Assembly: GCF_021869535.1 (NCBI RefSeq)
Contig: NW_026262669.1
Coordinates: 1,791,001 to 1,855,000, forward strand
Direction of reading: 5' to 3'
DNA: 64,000 bases
From: Mytilus californianus
Lineage: Eukaryota; Mollusca; Bivalvia; Mytilida; Mytilidae
This document shows, piece by piece, positions 44,963 through 56,689 of this stretch. The notes beneath the pieces were generated by a model. That model ran no database searches, had not been told where the DNA came from, and saw only the letters and a list, made by a program, of their open reading frames with translations. Position 1 is the first letter of the stretch; each line of letters begins with the position of its first letter. A program made the position numbers and the translations under genes.

Positions 44963-46491
44963 CTTCTTCGCCACAACCTCTTTCTCAGGTAAAAGACTTT
45001 ATAGTTCCACTTTAGACCCCCTTATCAGATTCTGTATCTCAATTTATATATAGTCACTTGTTATGTTTTTGTGATTGCTTATCATTTATGATTTTAAAAT
45101 TAAAATTTTATTTTTATTCAACCGCAGAGAGTATGACTGTCAAATTGTGTGTGAAAATAAAGTGATGGGAAAAAGATGCCACTACCGTTACACGACACGA
45201 GGTTTTGACATTTATCATTACAAGTTGTTACGACGTGTTCATATCTCTTTAATTTCACACTATTATATTGTCCTAATTATGACGTCAGATGGAAACCTTT
45301 TTATTTCTTTAACAAAATTATTTTAATTTAATTTACCACTAATGTGCATCGAAATTTAAATTTTAATTGATAGATATACAGATAATGATGCTATTTTAGT
45401 ATTTTTAAAAACTGTATTTATATAGAACATGGTGTTGTCGCTTATATTCATTAGAGCATCGATAGCTGTCATCCATTCTTTCTGTTACGCTAATGATCGC
45501 GTAAAGGACCTGCTTGGTTACGGATATTGTTTGCTCTTGTTCAAACTTGTCAAAATAAGATAAGATAAGACAAGAATTAAAAGCTATTATTTTTCCAATT
45601 AAAGGGCCCATGATGAACATAGTAATTTGTTGCAATGATTTTTACATCGCGATGACCTTGAGGTCATTCCGATGTATTGCTATCGCCTAGATTTCCATTA
45701 TGTAAATTATTTTTGGATTGTAACCGATCTATAAACATGATAAATATGCGCACATAAACGAGTGCAAAATAACATTCCTTGTCATTTGATATAAATACAT
45801 CTCTTCAATGAATACTGATAAAAATATTTTTGTTTACAACATAAATTAATAATGTGAAAATGTTTTGTAGTTAGATATATATATATAAGTAAAAAATCAT
45901 TGATAATATCAATGCACACGTACCGATTGTGTTAAAGCATGCGGAAGAATATCTCAAAGAACGTTTTGCGACAGGACCGGTAACTCTGTAATTGTTTTTG
46001 CGGGAAAATATGAATGCCTACTCGTATCCAATCTTAGAAAAATCGAATTTTTACAGAAAAGTGTCCACCATGCACTTGCATTGCACTATTATTAGAATAG
46101 TAGAATAGAATGATATACAAACGGATGCAAATCATATATATATGTAACTGTTTAATATAATATATAACAACAAATCAGTGTATACTGATTTGTATCACTA
46201 CAATATAACAGTTATTACGGTGAAGTTGAATTTCCTGTCATTTATTCATCATCCTCGCACGAACTTGTCTAGAAAAAAATATATCTCTGTACATTAACCT
46301 CAGTTTCAGGTAAAGAGATATGTTGTTTTTTTTCTGAGACAAGTGCTTTTGACCATCCTCAAGAACTTGTGGTCATCCGATGTTCAGTACTTCAGTACTT
46401 TGATTATTATCGATGATCTCAGCCAACCCTAATTGGCAAATATTACATGCAAATCAAGATATGAGGCAGACTAAACTGTATCTGTTTATCA
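44963..46491. other. Intergenic, nothing recognised
   Basis: A TGACGTCA octamer near 45280 and a short (AT)n run near 45877 were noted. No gene or RNA was seen. Confidence 0.4.
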
Positions 46492-47231
46492 TCTATACTA
46501 TTAAATGAGAAGACCTCATTTTGTGTGTCGCTTCTCTTCCTTCCACAGTAAACTAATCATCATACCTCTGTGTCCTATAGGTACCATGCATAGTCGCATT
46601 TGTCATCCTCGCTTATGATTATTCCGTTTGGGTTATTTTGGGAGAAAAACGAAAATTAAGGCGTCCGGATATTGTTTCCGTCATCGGACGTACTTTTAAG
46701 TCATATACAAGACTTCCGTTTAGGACTGTTAAATTACACATAATTTTCATAGGTACTTGGGGACAGAACAATTATTTTTTCGCGTTTTTTATGTATACTA
46801 TGAACATACATATACTATAAATAAAGTGTATTTGCTATTTACTATCAATTCCAAGTTTACTATTCACGGAGGTCACTGATATATTATTATATAGAGAGTA
46901 GAGAGTCTCTATATAATATATCAGTGACCGCCGTGGATAGTAAGCTTGGAATTAATAGTGAATAGCAAATACACTTTATTTATAGTATATGTATGATCAT
47001 AGTATACAGAAAAACGCGAAATAATTGAAATGAATAGAAAACAAAAAAATAACTGATTTTGAAAAAAGGGGGAGGGCCAAAAAAAATTGTCCTGTCCCCA
47101 AGTACCTATGACATTTGATACCTTTCCTGAAATTCGCCATTCATAAAATCTTTTACAAAAATTCATCCTACAACAGTTTAAATACTTTCAACCACACTCT
47201 TAATGCCCGCGATTTCGCGGGTGTGTTCTAG
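46492..47231 (+). mobile_element. Non-autonomous Helitron
   Basis: The 5' end is TCTATACTATTAAATGAGAA, preceded by A. The 3' end has a 7-bp hairpin, CCCGCGA-TT-TCGCGGG (47206-47221), then six bases, then CTAG followed by T. TC at the 5' end, a hairpin shortly before CTRR at the 3' end, insertion between A and T, and no terminal inverted repeat are the classic Helitron hallmarks. At 740 bp it has no Rep/helicase frame. It also holds a large internal inverted repeat (46751-47109). Confidence 0.85.
46751..47109. repeat. Large inverted repeat inside the Helitron
   Basis: The left arm 46751-46898 (AGGTACTTGGGGACAGAACA to TATATAGAGA) mirrors the right arm 46906-47109 (TCTCTATATA to GTCCCCAAGTACCTA). 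The inner 115 bp or so pairs at roughly 90% identity. The right arm has about 60 bp extra, including GGGGGAGGGCC. Confidence 0.9.
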
Positions 47232-47704
47232 TATATATTAAGTTCGATGGGATAGATGCGTTCAACATAGTCGCAAAACTTTCAATTATTTAATGAGAGG
47301 ACATCATCTAAACAATTGAAAGTGATGTTAAAAAAAAATGCTAGTTTTTGTCATTCTTCCTAAGAAGTTCCTGCATTTGTTGAAAAAGTATTAAACTTCC
47401 TTGTTTCAATAAAAGATCATGTCAGTTTGTCGATATAAACAAGAACATATTACACTGTACCTGTTCATTTAATATAAATTGTAAAACAGAACTCCGGTTT
47501 AATTAGAAAAAAACTATGTATTGACATAAAAACGAACGTCTTGACATGCTCTTCAATACATACAACGGTGTGTGATCGTATCCGTATTTAAAAATATGAC
47601 ACAGGACGGTTAACGGTGTAGATTTCAACCCAATGCCGGAACAAAAAACGATCTAATTAATTTTGTGCATTTACAATATTTGCATGTTAACCGGATCCTG
47701 AAAT
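47232..47704. other. Intergenic; small hairpin
   Basis: ACTTTCAATT near 47279 pairs with AATTGAAAGT near 47315 around TTAATGAGAGGACATCATC, which resembles the Helitron 5' sequence just upstream. Otherwise nothing. Confidence 0.4.
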
Positions 47705-47726
47705 ATATATATATATATATATATAG
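47705..47726. repeat. (AT)n microsatellite
   Basis: About eleven uninterrupted AT dinucleotides. Confidence 0.9.
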
Positions 47727-48779
47727 TGATGAATTAAGGAAATGTAATCAATATCAACTCAACTCAAATTACAGGATACGACAACAGTTTCAAGGGGCAA
47801 GTACTAGTACAGGATGTGAGGTCAAAAGGAGGGGGTGCATCCTCCCCTTTGTTTCTGTTATATCTTCAGCAGTCAATATTAAAACATTGGGGTTGCGAAA
47901 CAATACAATTAAAGAAAGGACAAAATGAAAAGAATAAAAAAAAAAAAAAAATTGGTCCGAATGAACCGCATTGGTAATCTAAAATTTGATCACGTGATCG
48001 TCTATGAGGTTCTTAAAAATCACGTGATGATCTGTGAGGTTCTTACAATTATGTTAAAATTCCACTTAATTCATTGCCGAGTTTCTGATGTTATATTGAG
48101 AACGAAACAACTTTTATTGAAAACCATACTAATAACAATTGTAAATTAAATCTTTGTAGTGTTACCTTTTACAGTTAAATATAACACATAGATTTGTTCG
48201 TGTCTTTTCATACAGAGACCTAAAAGCCTGCCTTTTTTACGATTGTCTCCCCTCGTTATTTTACCATTCCGATGATTTAATGACATTTATATGACATACT
48301 TATTTTCACAAGCGACAATTTTAATACACCTGATACATATGTCATCATGACAAAAACCAAATCAGCTGGAAAAATTTCACTTTTAAATTTCTGTGTAATT
48401 TAATTTATTGCCTACTTCTAAAATATCTATTCAAATTCATATAATTTCGTATGTCAGCTCATTATTCGAAAAATGAACGTTAGAGTCGAGTCTAAACATA
48501 TATAATGTAAAGGATTATACAAAGTGGTTAAATTACTTACCTAATTATCAGCCCATAACAGTTTTACCACTAGGAAACATGGGGACAATTGAGCATACAT
48601 CTTCGCTGCGTTGAAGACTCATTGGTGGCCTTGTGCTGTTTTCAATTCTTTGGTCAGGTTGTTGTCTCTTTGACATAATTCCCCGTTTCCCTTCTCTATT
48701 CTTTATCTTTTTACCATTGCAGACTTACGACAAACTTTAATCGGGAATGGTCAGTAATGATCCTGAATGTGTGAATTAA
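47727..48779. other. Intergenic, nothing recognised
   Basis: ATCACGTGAT(C/G) occurs twice near 47990 and 48020 with GTGAGGTTCTT; no gene. Confidence 0.4.
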
Positions 48780-48965
48780 AATAACATTTTGTACTCCAGA
48801 TGCGCGTTTCGTCTACAAAAGAATCACCAGTGTCGTTCGAATTAAAAAAGTTAAAAAGGCCAAATAAAGAACGAAGTGGAAGAGCATTGAGGACCCAAAA
48901 TTACGAAAGGTTTTGCCAAATACACCTAAAGTAAACTATTCCTTGGCTAGAAACTCCTTAGTAAT
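48780..48965 (+). repeat. Dispersed repeat, family C
   Basis: CCAGATGCGCGTTTCGTCTA, AATCACCAGTGTCGTTCGAA, AAAAAGGCCAAATAAAGAAC and AACTCCTTAGTA in order. Confidence 0.85.
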
Positions 48966-49326
48966 CCTTGTGACTGATACTTAACATAATACATCTATTA
49001 ATTGCTATCGCTTGTGTCCTTCTACAAATTGCAGTAAGACCAGATTTATTTTGTCAGGGGGCGTCGCGTAACACTGAAATACGATTCTGGTAAAACATTT
49101 TTAAATTCTCGTCATTTCTAAAAAAAAAAAAGAAAGATATAATGATTAACACTATACTTTTATAAGAAAAGTCCAGAGAAATATTTCTTTCGCGATCAAT
49201 TGTAATTTAACAAATACATGTATATCTAAACCAAAACCCAATCACGCAAACCTATGTTTATTTTCCGGATAGTTTTGATGTATTCTATTGTAAGATGTCA
49301 TTGAAACATTAGGGCGGATGGATGAT
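48966..49326. other. Intergenic, nothing recognised
   Basis: No supportable feature. Confidence 0.4.
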
Positions 49327-49484
49327 ACTAGTGGTACTGTTTTCCCAACCGGTAGGACGGACGGGTGCTACTAGTGGTACTGTTTTCCCAACCGGTAGGA
49401 CTGACGGGTGCTACTAGTGGTACTGTTTTCCCAACCGGTAGGACTGACGGGTGCTACTAGTGATACTGTTTCCCCAACCGGAGC
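49327..49484. repeat. 43-bp minisatellite, about 4 copies
   Basis: ACTAGTGGTACTGTTTTCCC, AACCGGTAGGACTGACGGGT, GCT begins at 49327, 49370, 49413 and 49456. The last copy passes directly into family D (AACCGGAGCACGTGAG). Confidence 0.95.
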
Positions 49485-49690
49485 ACGTGAGTTTACCCAC
49501 GATATTTGATGGAGCTCGTGTTGCTCAATCCTAAGTTGTCCTTGTAGTTTGTTGTGAATTGTTTTTATTTGTGATTTTGTCTTTATTGTTTCGGCCATGG
49601 TTTTGTCTGTTTTTCCTTGCCTTGACTTTTATGTTTTCTATTGTCCCTTGGTTTTTCCCTTTTTGTTTTAAATGTTTTTACTGTGAATTT
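49485..49690 (+). repeat. Dispersed repeat, family D
   Basis: GAGCACGTGAGTTTACCCAC, GAGCTCGTGTTGCTCAATCC, GCCATGGTTTTGTCTGTTTT and GTCCCTTGGTTTTTCCCTTT. A diverged but long copy. Confidence 0.75.
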
Positions 49691-50097
49691 CAACAGACGA
49701 CCCAGAGTGTGTATATGTAGCAATATCTATAACTAAAATATACAGACATTAAATGGCCCTGAACATGCATGCACTATTTGATAAGGAAATTAAACCAATA
49801 AAAAGCAAAGTAACAGAAATAGCATAGGTAATACATATAACCATATTAGTCACAGATTAAAACATCGACAGCATGAAGAACATGTACAATATAAAGTGAA
49901 TGTAATGTTCTAATCATTCTGCAGTTAAAAATCTAAGTATAAACATTAATTCTATAGGGCAATGATTTTTCATATTTTTTATATTTTTAATACCAAAAAG
50001 ATTTACATAATTCCGCAGTTTGTCTTTTTCATATTACGTCACACGGTATAATATTCTCTGTTTTATTGCTATTTTGAATATATATCATAACAGATGC
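49691..50097. other. Intergenic, nothing recognised
   Basis: No supportable feature. Confidence 0.4.
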
Positions 50098-50520
50098 GAC
50101 AATGTCTGATCAGTGAACCTAGAGTCTACATGTATAATACTCATAAATACATGTATATGCAGGTTCTTTTCAGTCATTTTGTTTAAAGATCTCACTATTT
50201 GTTTCCTTGGGAATAATTTTACTTGCACTAACATGATTGACGCAACAATGTCTTATCAGTGAACCTATATATCCTAAATTTAATATTCATATATATGGTA
50301 ATACGTGTACATACGGGTACTTTAAAGTCATATTTAGCTTTAAACAACTGTCCTTACTATTTGTTTCCCTGGGAACAATTCTACATGCACCAACACGATT
50401 GTAAAGACAATGTCTGATCAGTGAACCTATAGAGTCTACATACAAAACATACTATACAGGTACATACAGATACTTTAAAGTCATTTTGATATTTAAACAA
50501 CTGTAGTCAGTCAGTGCTTC
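50098..50520. repeat. About 150-bp tandem repeat, 3 copies
   Basis: CAATGTCTGATCAGTGAACC begins near 50098, 50247 and 50408. Each is followed by an ATACATGTA/TACATACxGxT-type block, TTCAGTCATTTTG or its variant, and a TTTGTTTCCYTGGGAA block in the first two. Confidence 0.85.
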
Positions 50521-50534
50521 AGTACTGACATGAT

Positions 50535-50680
50535 TTATATAAAAAAAAAACCTCATCAATGGTACCAAGCTACATAATATTCATCAGTGACGCTCGAATC
50601 AAAGTTAGAATGAAGCTGATGTATGTTATGGCAACCTATTCATGGGGTAGAAAACCTGCAGTGTTTCGAATAATTCAACA
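50535..50680 (+). repeat. Dispersed repeat, family C, diverged
   Basis: TTCATCAGTGACGCTCGAAT followed by a GGGGTAGAAAACC, TGCAGTGTTTCGAATAATTC end. The middle is short compared with 32615-32825. Confidence 0.65.
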
Positions 50681-50917
50681 TTATATAAACAGTAAATTTA
50701 CAGAATTATATTAATGATATTTCATGTCAACACAAAAGTGCTACCTACTATTATAACATACCTTTCTTAGATTAACGACATTATTTAGAAACTAAGGTTT
50801 CAACTCTCTCAGGCAAAGTTGACCTTTAGTTAGTTGAATTAAACTTTTATTTTTAGGTGCATTTTGTCAAACATCTGCTCCGTATTCAGTTATTTATCCA
50901 TCCGGAATGTTTTAGTT

Positions 50918-50990
50918 TGAGTGTTCCTGATGAAGATAAATCTAGAAAGCTTCGAATGCACGAAATATATAAAGTGTTATACTTCAGAAA
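50918..50990 (+). repeat. Dispersed repeat, family B
   Basis: TTTGAGTGTTCCTGATGAAG, AAATCTAGAAAGCTTCGAAT and ATATATAAAGTGTTAT. Confidence 0.8.
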
Positions 50991-51004
50991 TAGATAATCG
51001 TATT

Positions 51005-51180
51005 AGTATTTAGCAAAACCTTTCGGAATTTTGGATCCTAAATGATCGTCAACTTCGTACTTTATTTGGCCATTTTAACTTTTTTCATTTGAGCTTCACT
51101 GATGAGTCTTTGGTAGACGAATCTCGCGTCTGGCGTACAAAAATTCAATCCTGGTAACTGATGAATTTATTTATACTGAT
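51005..51180 (-). repeat. Dispersed repeat, family C, inverted
   Basis: AAAACCTTTCGGAATTTTGG, CAACTTCGTACTTTATTTGG, CACTGATGAGTCTTTGGTAG and ACGAATCTCGCGTCTGGCGT; complement of family C and nearly full length. Confidence 0.85.
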
Positions 51181-51199
51181 TTCTTATTTTTTTATATTT

Positions 51200-51795
51200 T
51201 GAATATTTTGACATGTACTTACATTGTTGCAACACTTCGTTCGTTCTTTATACTCAATCTCATTGAAATAGAATATTTTGACATGTTCTTACATTGTTGC
51301 AACTCTTCGTTCGTTCCTTATACTCTATTTCATATTTTGACATGTACTTACATTGTTGCAACACTTCGTTCCTTATACTCAATCTCATTGAAATAGAATA
51401 TTTTGACATGTACTTACATTGTTGCAACACTTCGTTCCTTATACTCAATCTCATTGAAATAGAATATTTTGACATGTACTTACATTGTTGCAACACTTCG
51501 TTCCTTATACTCAATCTCATTGAAATAGAATATTTTGACATGTACTTACGTTGTTGCAACACTTCGATCCTTATACTCAATCTCATTGAAATAGAATATT
51601 TTGACATGTACTTACATTGTTGCAACACTTCGATCCTTATACTCAATCTCATTGAAATAGAATATTTTGACATGTACTTGCATTGTTGCAACACTTCGTT
51701 CGATCCTTACACTCAATCTCATTGAAATAGATTATTTTGACATGTACTTACATTGTTGCAACACTTCGTTCCTTATGCTCAATGTCATTGAAATA
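51200..51795. repeat. 66-bp minisatellite, about 9 copies
   Basis: TATTTTGACATGTACTTACA, TTGTTGCAACACTTCGTTCC, TTATACTCAATCTCATTGAA and ATAGAA make one unit. The first copies carry a 4-bp CGTT duplication and one lacks part of the unit. Both strands are open for over 140 codons because 66 is divisible by three. Confidence 0.95.
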
Positions 51796-52089
51796 TATAC
51801 GATAATGTTTAATAAGGTAATTCATAATAATTTGTGTGAAGTTCTTTTCTCATAACTTGTTTTTCATTGAAAAAGTCATTGATAAAAAAAATGCTTCCTG
51901 TATGTCATTGAAAAAATGTAAATTTTTAATTTAGATTTGAAAAAAAACTCTTTATCCAGAAAAAAAACCCCACCCTTTTAAGATTAATAGACGGTGCCTT
52001 TTTAGAAGATTGCAATTTTGTCCGCTACTGAAAAAAATACTGTTTTTCGGGTCACGTGACTCATTGTTTTGCAACAACAGCTTAAACTC
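51796..52089. other. Spacer between arrays
   Basis: AT-rich, nothing recognised. Confidence 0.4.
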
Positions 52090-55000
52090 TATGAACAACA
52101 GGTGCTCGTTCATTCTTATCATGACACGAGAACAACATGTTTATTCTTAGTCTGGAACAAGAACATCAGGTGATCGATCCTTATAATTGTTTTACAAAAA
52201 CAACAGGTATTTGTTCATTCTTATTGTTGAACAAGAACAACAATTGTTCGTTATTCTTATTGTTGAACAAGAACAACAAGTGTACGTTACTCTTATCGTT
52301 GAACAAGAACAACAAGTGTACGTTATTCTTATCGTTGAACAAAACAACAATTGTTCGTTATTCTTTTTGTTGAACAAGAACAACAGTTGTTTGTTATTCT
52401 TTTTGTTGAACAAGAACAACAGTTGTTTGTTATTCTTTTTGTTGAACAAGAACAACAGTTGTTTGTTATTCTTATCGTTGAACAAGAACAACAGTTGGTC
52501 GTTATTCTTATCGTTGAACAAGAACAACAGTTGGTCGTTATTCTTATTGTTAAACAAGATTGTTCATTTTTCTTATCGTTGAACAAGAACAACGCTTGTT
52601 CGATATTCTTATTGTTGAACAAGAACAAGAAATTACTCGCTATTCATATCGTTCAACAAGAACAACAATTGTTCGATCAGTATTATTATGGGACAAGAAT
52701 ACCGGATGGTAGGTCATTCTTATCGTATGACGTCACAAGTTGTAAAGAAATCAATCACATGAGTGTTTAGACTGCTTGTATTTATATTTTCATGAACTCT
52801 CTTTGTTATACTTGTTTTGATATAGTTATATATTTTTTTGATCTCATCGAATAAGTACATATTCAGTGTTGGGTGTAATTTTATATTATCCCAAAATATT
52901 ATCGTTGAACAAGAACAACAATTGTTCGTTATTTTTATTGTTAAACAAAAACAACCAGTGTACGTTATTCTTATGGTTAAACAAGAACAACAAGTGTACG
53001 TTATTCTTATGGTTAAACAAGAACAACAAGTGTACGTTATTCTTATTGTTAAACAAGAACAACAAGTGTACGTTATTCTTATTGTTGAACAAGAACAACA
53101 GTTGTTCGTTATTCTTATTGTTGAACAAGAACAACAGTTGTTCGTTATTCTTATCGTTGAACAAGAACAACACTTGTTCGTTATTCTTATCGTTGAACAA
53201 GAACAACACTTGTTCGTTTTTCTTATCGTTGAACAAGAACAACACTTGTTCGTTATTCTTTTTGTTGAACAAGAACAACAGTTGTTTGTTATTCTTTTTG
53301 TTGAACAAGAACAACAGTTGGTCGTTATTCTTATCGTTGAACAAGAACAACAGTTGGTCGTTATTCTTATCGTTGAACAAGAACAACAGTTGGTCGTTAT
53401 TCTTATTGTTAAACAAGATTGTTCATTTTTCTTATCGTTGAACAAGAACAACGCTTGTTCGTTATTCTTATTGTTGAACAAGAACAAGAAATTACTCGCT
53501 ATTCATATCGTTCAACAAGAACAACAATTGTTCGATCAGTATTATTATGGGACAAGAATACCGGATGGTAGGTCATTCTTATCGTATGACGTCACAAGTT
53601 GTAAAGAAATCAATCACATGAGTGTTTAGACTACTTGTATTTATATTTTCATGAACTCTCTTTGTTATACTTGTTTTGATATAGTTATATATTTTTTTGA
53701 TCTCATCGAATAAGTACATATTCAGTGTTGGGTGTAATTTTATATTATCCCAAAACATTATCGTTGAACAAGAACAACAATTGTTCGTTATTTTTATTGT
53801 TAAACAAAAACAACAAGTGTACGTTATTCTTATGGTTAAACAAGAACAACAAGTGTACGTTATTCTTATGGTTAAACAAGAACAAGTGTACGTTATTCTT
53901 ATTGTTAAACAAGAACAACAAGTGTACGTTATTCTTATTGTTGAACAAGAACAACAGTTGTTCGTTATTCTTATCGTTGAACAAGAACAACACTTGTTCG
54001 TTATTCTTATCGTTGAACAAGAACAACAGTTGGTCGTTATTCTTATCGTTGAACAAGAACAACAGTTGTTTGTTATTCTTATCGTTGAACAAGAACAACA
54101 CTTGTTCGTTATTCTTATCGTTGAACAAGAACAACACTTGGTCGTTATTCTTATCGTTGAACAAGAACAACAGTTGGTCGTTATTCTTATCGTTGAACAA
54201 GAACAACAGTTGTTTGTTATTCTTATCGTTGAACAAGAACAACAGTTGTTTGTTATTCTTATCGTTGAACAAGAACAACAGTTGGTCGTTATTCTTATTG
54301 TTAAACAAGATTGTTCATTTTTCTTATCGTTGAACAAGAACAACGCTTGTTCGTTATTCTTATTGTTGAACAAGAACAAGAAATTACTCGCTATTCATAT
54401 CGTTCAACAAGATTAACAATTGTTCGATCAGTATTATTATGGGACAAGAATACCGGATGGTAGGTCATTCTTATCGTATGACGTCACAAGTTGTAAAGAA
54501 ATCAATCACATGAGTGTTTAGACTGCTTGTATTTATATTTTCATGAACTCTCTTTGTTATACTTGTTTTGATATAGTTATATATTTTTTTGATCTCATCG
54601 AATAAGTACATATTCAGTGTTGGGTGTAATTTTATATTATCCCAAAACATTATCGTTGAACAAGAACAACAATTGTTCGTTATTTTTATTGAAAAACAAA
54701 AACAACAAGTGTACGTTATTCTTATGGTTAAACAAGAACAACAAGTGTACGTTATTCTTATGGTTAAACAAGAACAACAAGTGTACGTTATTCTTATTGT
54801 TAAACAAGAACAAGTGTACGTTATTCTTATTGTTGAACAAGAACAACAGTTGTTCGTTATTCTTATCGTTGAACAAGAACAACACTTGTTCGTTATTCTT
54901 ATCGTTGAACAAGAACAACACTTGTTCGTTATTCTTATCGTTGAACAAGAACAACAGTTGTTCGTTATTCTTATCGTTGAACAAGAACAACAGTTGTTTG

Positions 55001-55505
55001 TTATTCTTATCGTTGAACAAGAACAACACTTGTTCGTTATTCTTATCGTTGAACAAGAACAACAGTTGTTTGTTATTCTTATCGTTGAACAAGAACAACA
55101 GTTGTTTGTTATTCTTATCGTTGAACAAGAACAACAGTTGGTCGTTATTCTTATCGTTGAACAAGAACAACAGTTGGTCGTTATTCTTATTGTTAAACAA
55201 GATTGTTCATTTTTCTTATCGTTGAACAAGAACAAGAAATTACTCGCTATTCGTATCGTTGAACAAGAACAATAATTGTTCGATCAGTATTATTATGGGA
55301 CAAGAATACCTGATGGTAGGTCATTCTTATCGTATGACGTCACAAGTTGTAAAGAAATCAATCACATGAGTGTTTAGACTGCTTGTATTTATATTTTCAT
55401 GACCTCTTTTTGTTATACTTTTTTTTATAAAGTTATATATTTTTTTGATCTCATCGAATAAGTACATATTCGGTGTTGGGTGTAATTTTATATTATCCCC
55501 AAACT
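52090..55505. repeat. 36-bp minisatellite in a higher-order array of about 860-890 bp units
   Basis: The basic unit is GTTATTCTTATCGTTGAACA followed by AGAACAACAGTTGTTC. Four blocks of units are separated by the same roughly 220-bp single-copy spacer, whose landmark TATTATTATGGGACAAGAAT starts at 52681, 53540, 54432 and 55288 (intervals 859, 892 and 856). Unit variants keep the same order in the full blocks (AAGTGTAC early, AGTTGGTC late, then a GATTGTTC unit and a GAAATTACTCGC unit), so whole blocks were duplicated. Frames of 180-266 codons run on both strands and are judged non-coding. Confidence 0.95.
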
Positions 55506-56689
55506 TTAATCCGATTGAACAACCACACAAGCTTTTATTGTTTCTGTTTGTAGCGTCTTTGGCAGCTTTTTTGGCATTGATTTTGAATAGAAATATGGTC
55601 TTGCTATTTTAGCTCTCATGAGCTCTTTATATCTTGCTCGGTTTGGTACAAAATCAAAATATTTTATATTGTCTCCTTGTATATATATCAATAATATTTT
55701 TTTGAAAAAAAAAATAAATAAATAAAAAAAAAAAAAAAAACAATTCTCACCCCCTCCCCCAACGCCCCCCGTTTTAAATATAGTTTCATCGACTTTTGAA
55801 AGCGATTTCTTTAGATAATTGTAAGTGTGATTATTTGATATCTCAATACATAATATGCTTTAACATCCCATGGAACATTAACTTTATTAATATATATAAT
55901 ATATTTCCTATATAGCGCTCGACTAGCAACCATAAGAAAGTTTATTATGTTTTTTATATATGAAACAGATAGATTGCATTTAGTGATCAGCAATGCATTG
56001 CAAATTATAACGAAAGCTTCCATTGCTATATAACTCTTTTGTATTGGAAACCACGTTTAGTACGTACATTTATAGATTTTATTCAAATTAAGTCTTGTAT
56101 GGGACATTCCAACAAAGCTGATTTGTCTGGGTTAGACCGTGGGAATGTCATTTCTTATGTATTGTATAAAATCTATTTATTGTGCAAATATTACATTGAC
56201 GAATAAATTATCAAACTTAAAATAGTTACCAGGGCTAAAAAATTAATTTGATCATTGACCTCAAGTGCAACGGGATAAACTATTGAATTTTGATATAAAA
56301 TTTTGGTTGAATAGAGAACACTAAATAGAAATTAATGATCATCTAAAGATAAAATAACAAATAAAAGTTTTTAATTCTTTGAATGAAATATTCATGGAGG
56401 TCATCGCTTTAGAACGGGAGCTGATAGCGAACGAGTTAAACCGTCAAATAAAAATGATTATGGTAAAATTATTAAACATAAATCATAGATAACATTCTAT
56501 ATAATGTATTGACGTTCGGATGACAACACGACGTAACATTTCATTTAAAAGGTTTTTTTCTAGAATCTTAGAATATGTTATCTTTAGTAAGGTCCGATAT
56601 GGACCGCATATTTCATAGTGTCAGATTATTGATTGATAATTGAAAATAAGTATACCTAAATAAGGAAAAGTAAAGGAAGAATTTTTATA
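55506..56689. other. Intergenic, nothing recognised
   Basis: An A-rich run and a C-rich run near 55705-55770 are the only simple sequences. Confidence 0.4.

Noticed and set aside
52200-55250. Steroid hormone response elements (GAACA..TGTTC)
   Set aside because: The half-sites are separated by five bases rather than the three required, and they are a by-product of the tandem unit.
52137-55275. Frames of 180-266 codons in the 36-bp array (Gln/Glu/Val/Ile or Asn/Cys/Ser/Thr repeats), several on each strand
   Set aside because: They exist because 36 is divisible by three and the unit lacks stops in several frames. Both strands are open over the same bases and there is no splice-linked or non-repetitive domain.
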